Assembly (NCBI GenBank): GCA_013054445.1
Contig: JAAMPI010001711.1
Span: 1 to 11,144, forward strand
DNA: 11,144 bases
Source of the DNA: Cudoniella acicularis
Lineage: Eukaryota > Ascomycota > Leotiomycetes > Helotiales > Helotiaceae
Direction: 5' to 3'
This document shows positions 8,384-11,144 of the stretch, one piece after another (the stretch's first letter is position 1; each line of letters begins with the position of its first letter). Under the pieces are notes generated by a model. The model was not told the DNA's origin, ran no database searches, and saw nothing but the letters and a program-made list of their open reading frames with translations. The position numbers and the translations under genes are program-made.

Positions 8384-8608
8384 TTAATACGCTATCCCAC
8401 AGCCCCTCTCCAACCACGCTCTCTTGATCGCAAACCCTAACTCTAGCATAACTATCCCGATCAATCCTCTAACAAGACGTTTCTTAATTGTTGTACTTTC
8501 TGCCCACTGTCCATCCTCCTCATTCTCAAATACATATAGATTAATCAATAGGGCGGTACATAATATGGCACCTGTAGTTGTATTATAAGGTGGCATCTTA
8601 ATATCCAT
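8384..8608 (-). pseudogene. Possible fragment of a fungal integral-membrane protein gene
   Basis: This 74-codon minus-strand frame has a hydrophobic segment ILCTALLINLYVF, a short hydrophilic stretch, then KKRLVRGLIGIVMLELGFA and RAWLER. That layout recalls a widespread fungal membrane-protein family in which a C-T-x(n)-H-L-N-V segment is followed by a basic patch and a hydrophobic helix with a (P)E core and a following W. The P expected before E is L here. Flanking DNA gives no extension in frame: two stops lie just upstream of the ATG. It could be a remnant of such a gene or a chance frame; I cannot decide from the sequence. Confidence 0.25.
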
Positions 8609-9201
8609 GTAAACAAAAGTAGTTTACTACTTTGCAGTACCAATGCGACTTAAGGCAAAATGATATACCGATAGGTCTAGAGTCTGATGTATTTGCGTTT
8701 GTTAAACCTTTCTCTTCCTAAATGAAATTTTGTCGTGATATTTTTTTTAAAGGCTAGAAAAAAGCAGGTTAGTTATACGAATCTAATTGTTTAGAAGAAT
8801 CGTTTTGGTCTTGGCCTAGGGGTGGTGGCGTCTTACATCTTAGCCACAGTTTGTTTTTTGGGGGAGGCGTGGGGGAATCGCTGAGCCTTACAGCCCCTAC
8901 CAAAAACACATGCGATAAATCCAGTGGACCAAAATCATGGGCGTTGCACAAACGATCAGGCGGCCAATCATCACGACACAAAAGAGGGGCGATTAGGAAG
9001 CGAGGTGAGACAACAGCTGCGGGGTATCAACTCCCTCGGAACACTTCAAACAATAAAATGATCCAAGAAATCTTTAGAAAAGCTACCACGTGTTCATGAA
9101 ACTAGATATCTGTGGCTAATTATAATGCTAAATTTCTTGAAAATCATTATAGAAGTTTCTTTACTGAGGTGTTACACGTTAACAACACTGCAATTACGTA
9201 A

Positions 9202-9869
9202 ATGCGCCCTCACTTGATAATCTTATATATCCTGTTAAACATCATATACAGCCTGCTTCTCTCTAAATCTCTAAGCCTTACTTCAAAATCAACTCCCACC
9301 AAGTTCCGCGGACTTTCAAAAGAGGACGCCAAAAATATCGCGATCCCTGCAGAAATTCGCACCTGTAAAATGAGGTTACAACACTGTAATTCCGCCATTA
9401 ACAGCCCGCATCACGCTATACAATGCACATGCCACAACATAAGGTCCAAGCCCTGCCCTTTCTTCTTCCTAAACCTCAACAAACAACAAATCTCAGATTC
9501 CAAAATCTAGAAGCTTATGCGACCTGCCGATAAATCTCCCCGCACTGCTCCTGCTATAGCTCCCAGCAGCAGCAATAACGCCGATTCCCGTTCCAAGCAG
9601 GAAACCCGACGTCACACGACCTTGCAGGTAGAGGTCTCAGAGCAAATCGGGAAAAAAAAAGGAAAACTTGGCGACTTCATCCCCTCGATCTCCATTCTTT
9701 AATCGCCGTGGAGCTAATAGCCTCGATTCAAATCCCCAAAATCAATCCGAGGACTAACCAGCGTGTTTCTCGAGGTAGGCAGAGGAAGCCGGGAGGAGAA
9801 ACTCCCTAGTCGAGCAAGAACCTCTCCCAACTTCCCGAAATCCTCAATCTGAAACGAAAATCATCGGCA
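9202..9869 (+). promoter_or_regulatory. Likely promoter and 5' leader of the GATA-factor gene
   Basis: This stretch precedes the GATA-factor ATG. It holds a TATA-like TTATATAT at 9222-9229, CT-rich patches around 9462-9476, and two HGATAR sites, TGATAA at 9215-9220 and CGATAA at 9528-9533, which GATA factors can bind. Autoregulation is possible, but such 6-bp sites arise by chance every few hundred bases. ATGs at 9370, 9421, 9428 and 9517 could be upstream starts if transcription begins early. The transcription start is not visible. Confidence 0.3.
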
Positions 9870-10976
9870 ATGGAAGGAGTGCAGTTTCCGAATCAACACC
9901 ATTCAAAAACAAGAACGATGGAGGACGACCTGGAGCCTCGATACCTTGAGTATCCAAGCACTACAAATCAGGAACAAGGACTTGACCTCGAATTAGCGAG
10001 TGCAGCGTTATACGCCACTTTCCCACTGCAAGGGCTAGGGCAGTACTACCCCCATCAAGAAACCATAAACCACCAACCACAGTTCCAAGCAACGATCAGT
10101 CGGGACCTGCAATTAAACACCGACATCGTACTATCGAATTTCAGCTGGGGTGATCAAGGAAGTTCAAGTTCAGGTGTTCTCCTCTCCAGCTCCGCCAACA
10201 GCATAACCAGGGGTTATTTCCACGATTGTGAGGATCGTGAACCAAGGCTTCATAATTATGAAGTGATTTCTACATTTCCTTTCCAACACGAGAATACTTC
10301 GGCCCATCTTTTCAAGGCACCCAATAACAACAACGACGAAGAAATCTTCGAAGCAAGAACAATATTATTCTCAGCTTCCAATTCCCCCGAAGCCGAGACC
10401 GAAATCGACGAAGACCCCGTTTCTCCTTTACAACAAAGCAGTTCCTCCACGTCTCTCGCACGCCTGAACCCAAACCCAAACCCAAACCAAACATCCCATC
10501 AACCCAACAGAGGCGACCACCACCACCACTACCCCTCAGCACTCAGACCTCAAAGTCCCTCCTCCTCGAAACCACCTTCGCCTAAACCAAGAGTATCATT
10601 ACCCCCAACCCCAACCACTCTAAATTCGAAAAAGGACAAGACGCTCCAGGAAATCATATCCTGCACCAACTGCACAACTAAAATCACACCTCTCTGGCGC
10701 CGAGACCCACAAGGCCTCCCTGTCTGCAACGCCTGCGGCCTTTTCGAGAAACTGCACGGTACCCCACGACCGCTGTCGCTCAAGACGGACGATTTCAAGA
10801 GGAGGAAAAGGAGTCGGTGCGATGGGGTGGGGCCTGCGGGGGAGACACAAAGGGAAAGGGGAGAGGGGAGGAGAGGCTCGACTAGAGGGATTGCGGCGGT
10901 GACGTCGGAGTTGCAGATGAGGAGTTTGAGAGGCGGGAGGGTGGTGGAGGATACTTCTGGGCAGGCGTTTCGTTGA
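9870..10976 (+). CDS. GATA-type zinc-finger transcription factor (368 aa)
   Basis: A single fungal type IVa GATA finger lies at residues 265-289, with cysteines at 265, 268, 286 and 289 (C-X2-C-X17-C-X2-C) and the core TPLWRR. It is followed by [18 protein letters not shown] and a basic tail KRRKRSR (about 310-316) that can contact DNA and serve as a nuclear signal. This closely follows the AreA / nitrogen-regulator type of finger, which binds HGATAR sites. The rest is low-complexity and probably disordered: Ser- and Gln-rich stretches, an Asn-Pro run from residue 200, four His at 217-220, and Ser/Thr-Pro sites before the finger. At 368 residues it is much shorter than AreA proteins (usually over 700), and conserved AreA flanks are not seen, so no symbol is given. 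ATG 9870 is the first after an in-frame TAG at about 9807 and has GCAATGG context; a second in-frame ATG is at 9918. No intron is needed. Confidence 0.94.
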   Translation: [368 protein letters not shown]

Positions 10977-10985
10977 TGAATCGGT

Positions 10986-11010
10986 TAATGAATTAATGAA
11001 TGAATAAATG
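10986..11010 (+). terminator. Candidate poly(A) signal in an AATGAAT-like short repeat
   Basis: Just after the TGA at 10974-10976, a short AATGAATT / AATGAATG / AATAAATG series ends with a canonical AATAAA at 11003-11008, 27 nt past the stop. It is a plausible polyadenylation signal for the GATA-factor transcript, although fungal signals are loosely defined. Confidence 0.35.
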
Positions 11011-11056
11011 GTTAGATTGGGGCGATAATCATTATAATAGAGGGAGCTAGCTTGGG

Positions 11057-11073
11057 ACTCCGTGGTACGGAGT
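11057..11073. repeat. Perfect 7-bp inverted repeat ACTCCGT / ACGGAGT
   Basis: Arms at 11057-11063 and 11067-11073 flank a 3-nt loop GGT. From memory, ACTCCGT/ACGGAGT palindromes recur in many ascomycete genomes, but I cannot check that here. It lies about 80 nt downstream of the GATA-factor stop and could be a transcript-end fold or part of a dispersed repeat. Confidence 0.5.
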
Positions 11074-11144
11074 GGAGGGATAGTTGGTTTTAAGCGTTAT
11101 ATTTTATATTAATTAAAGTCTATGACTTATTAAGGGACCTTTAC

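Larger units (their letters stand above)
8061..9869. other. Intergenic region before the GATA-factor gene
   Basis: No intact gene is supported. It contains a possible minus-strand remnant at 8384-8608, AT-rich DNA at 8220-8290, an 8-bp-arm inverted repeat around 8616-8633 (AAAGTAGT / ACTACTTT), a G-rich stretch at 8847-8878, and a likely promoter and leader from about 9200. Short frames at 8851-9099, 9202-9510 and 9517-9702 have low-complexity, non-homologous translations and are treated as chance. Confidence 0.5.

Noticed and set aside
8669..9533. Cluster of GATA sites as evidence of autoregulation
   Set aside because: Four HGATAR sites in about 900 bp is near chance expectation, so they are noted but not called a regulatory cluster.
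10467..10495. CCCAAA repeats as an internal telomere tract
   Set aside because: The unit is not TTAGGG/CCCTAA, has only three copies, and encodes the Asn-Pro run inside an intact gene.

Overview
The window looks like nuclear DNA of a filamentous ascomycete (Pezizomycotina). The evidence is a HET-domain gene with a short canonical intron, a fungal AreA-like GATA zinc-finger gene, and a block of AT-rich, TpA-rich DNA whose mutations look like RIP (repeat-induced point mutation). A Leotiomycetes-like genome would fit, but that is an inference only. The window is gene-poor: two intact-looking plus-strand genes lie at its edges, with decayed genes and non-coding DNA between them.

Region by region. 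Positions 1-1964 hold the 3' part of a HET / TPR-like / ankyrin gene that starts before the window and has one 57-nt intron. Its last 102-bp ankyrin repeats become progressively worse along the array. The stop codon lies inside a fifth, transition-mutated repeat that runs into an AT-rich block (about 2010-2700). Positions 2908-3096 (minus) hold a C-terminal remnant of a GNAT-type acetyltransferase. Positions 3100-6253 contain no supportable gene. They do contain a pair of 43-bp repeats spaced 171 bp apart, two inward-facing pyrimidine/purine tracts, and a GC-rich nested hairpin at 6086-6158. Positions 6254-8060 are a decayed gene for a roughly 600-residue fungal membrane protein. It carries two in-frame stops, each explicable by one CpA-to-TpA change, and a one-base frame change. 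Positions 8061-9869 are non-coding apart from a possible membrane-protein remnant on the minus strand (8384-8608). Positions 9870-10976 encode an intact 368-residue GATA transcription factor, followed by a candidate poly(A) signal and a small hairpin.

Nothing indicates that these genes form a pathway or cluster. The unifying theme is mutational: a HET/ankyrin gene being eroded from its repeated end, a membrane-protein gene silenced by similar-looking changes, and at least one further fragment. This fits an accessory, RIP-affected part of a fungal genome. I found no convincing new enzymatic or defence system. The most interesting signal is the polarised decay of the ankyrin repeats at the gene/AT-rich boundary.
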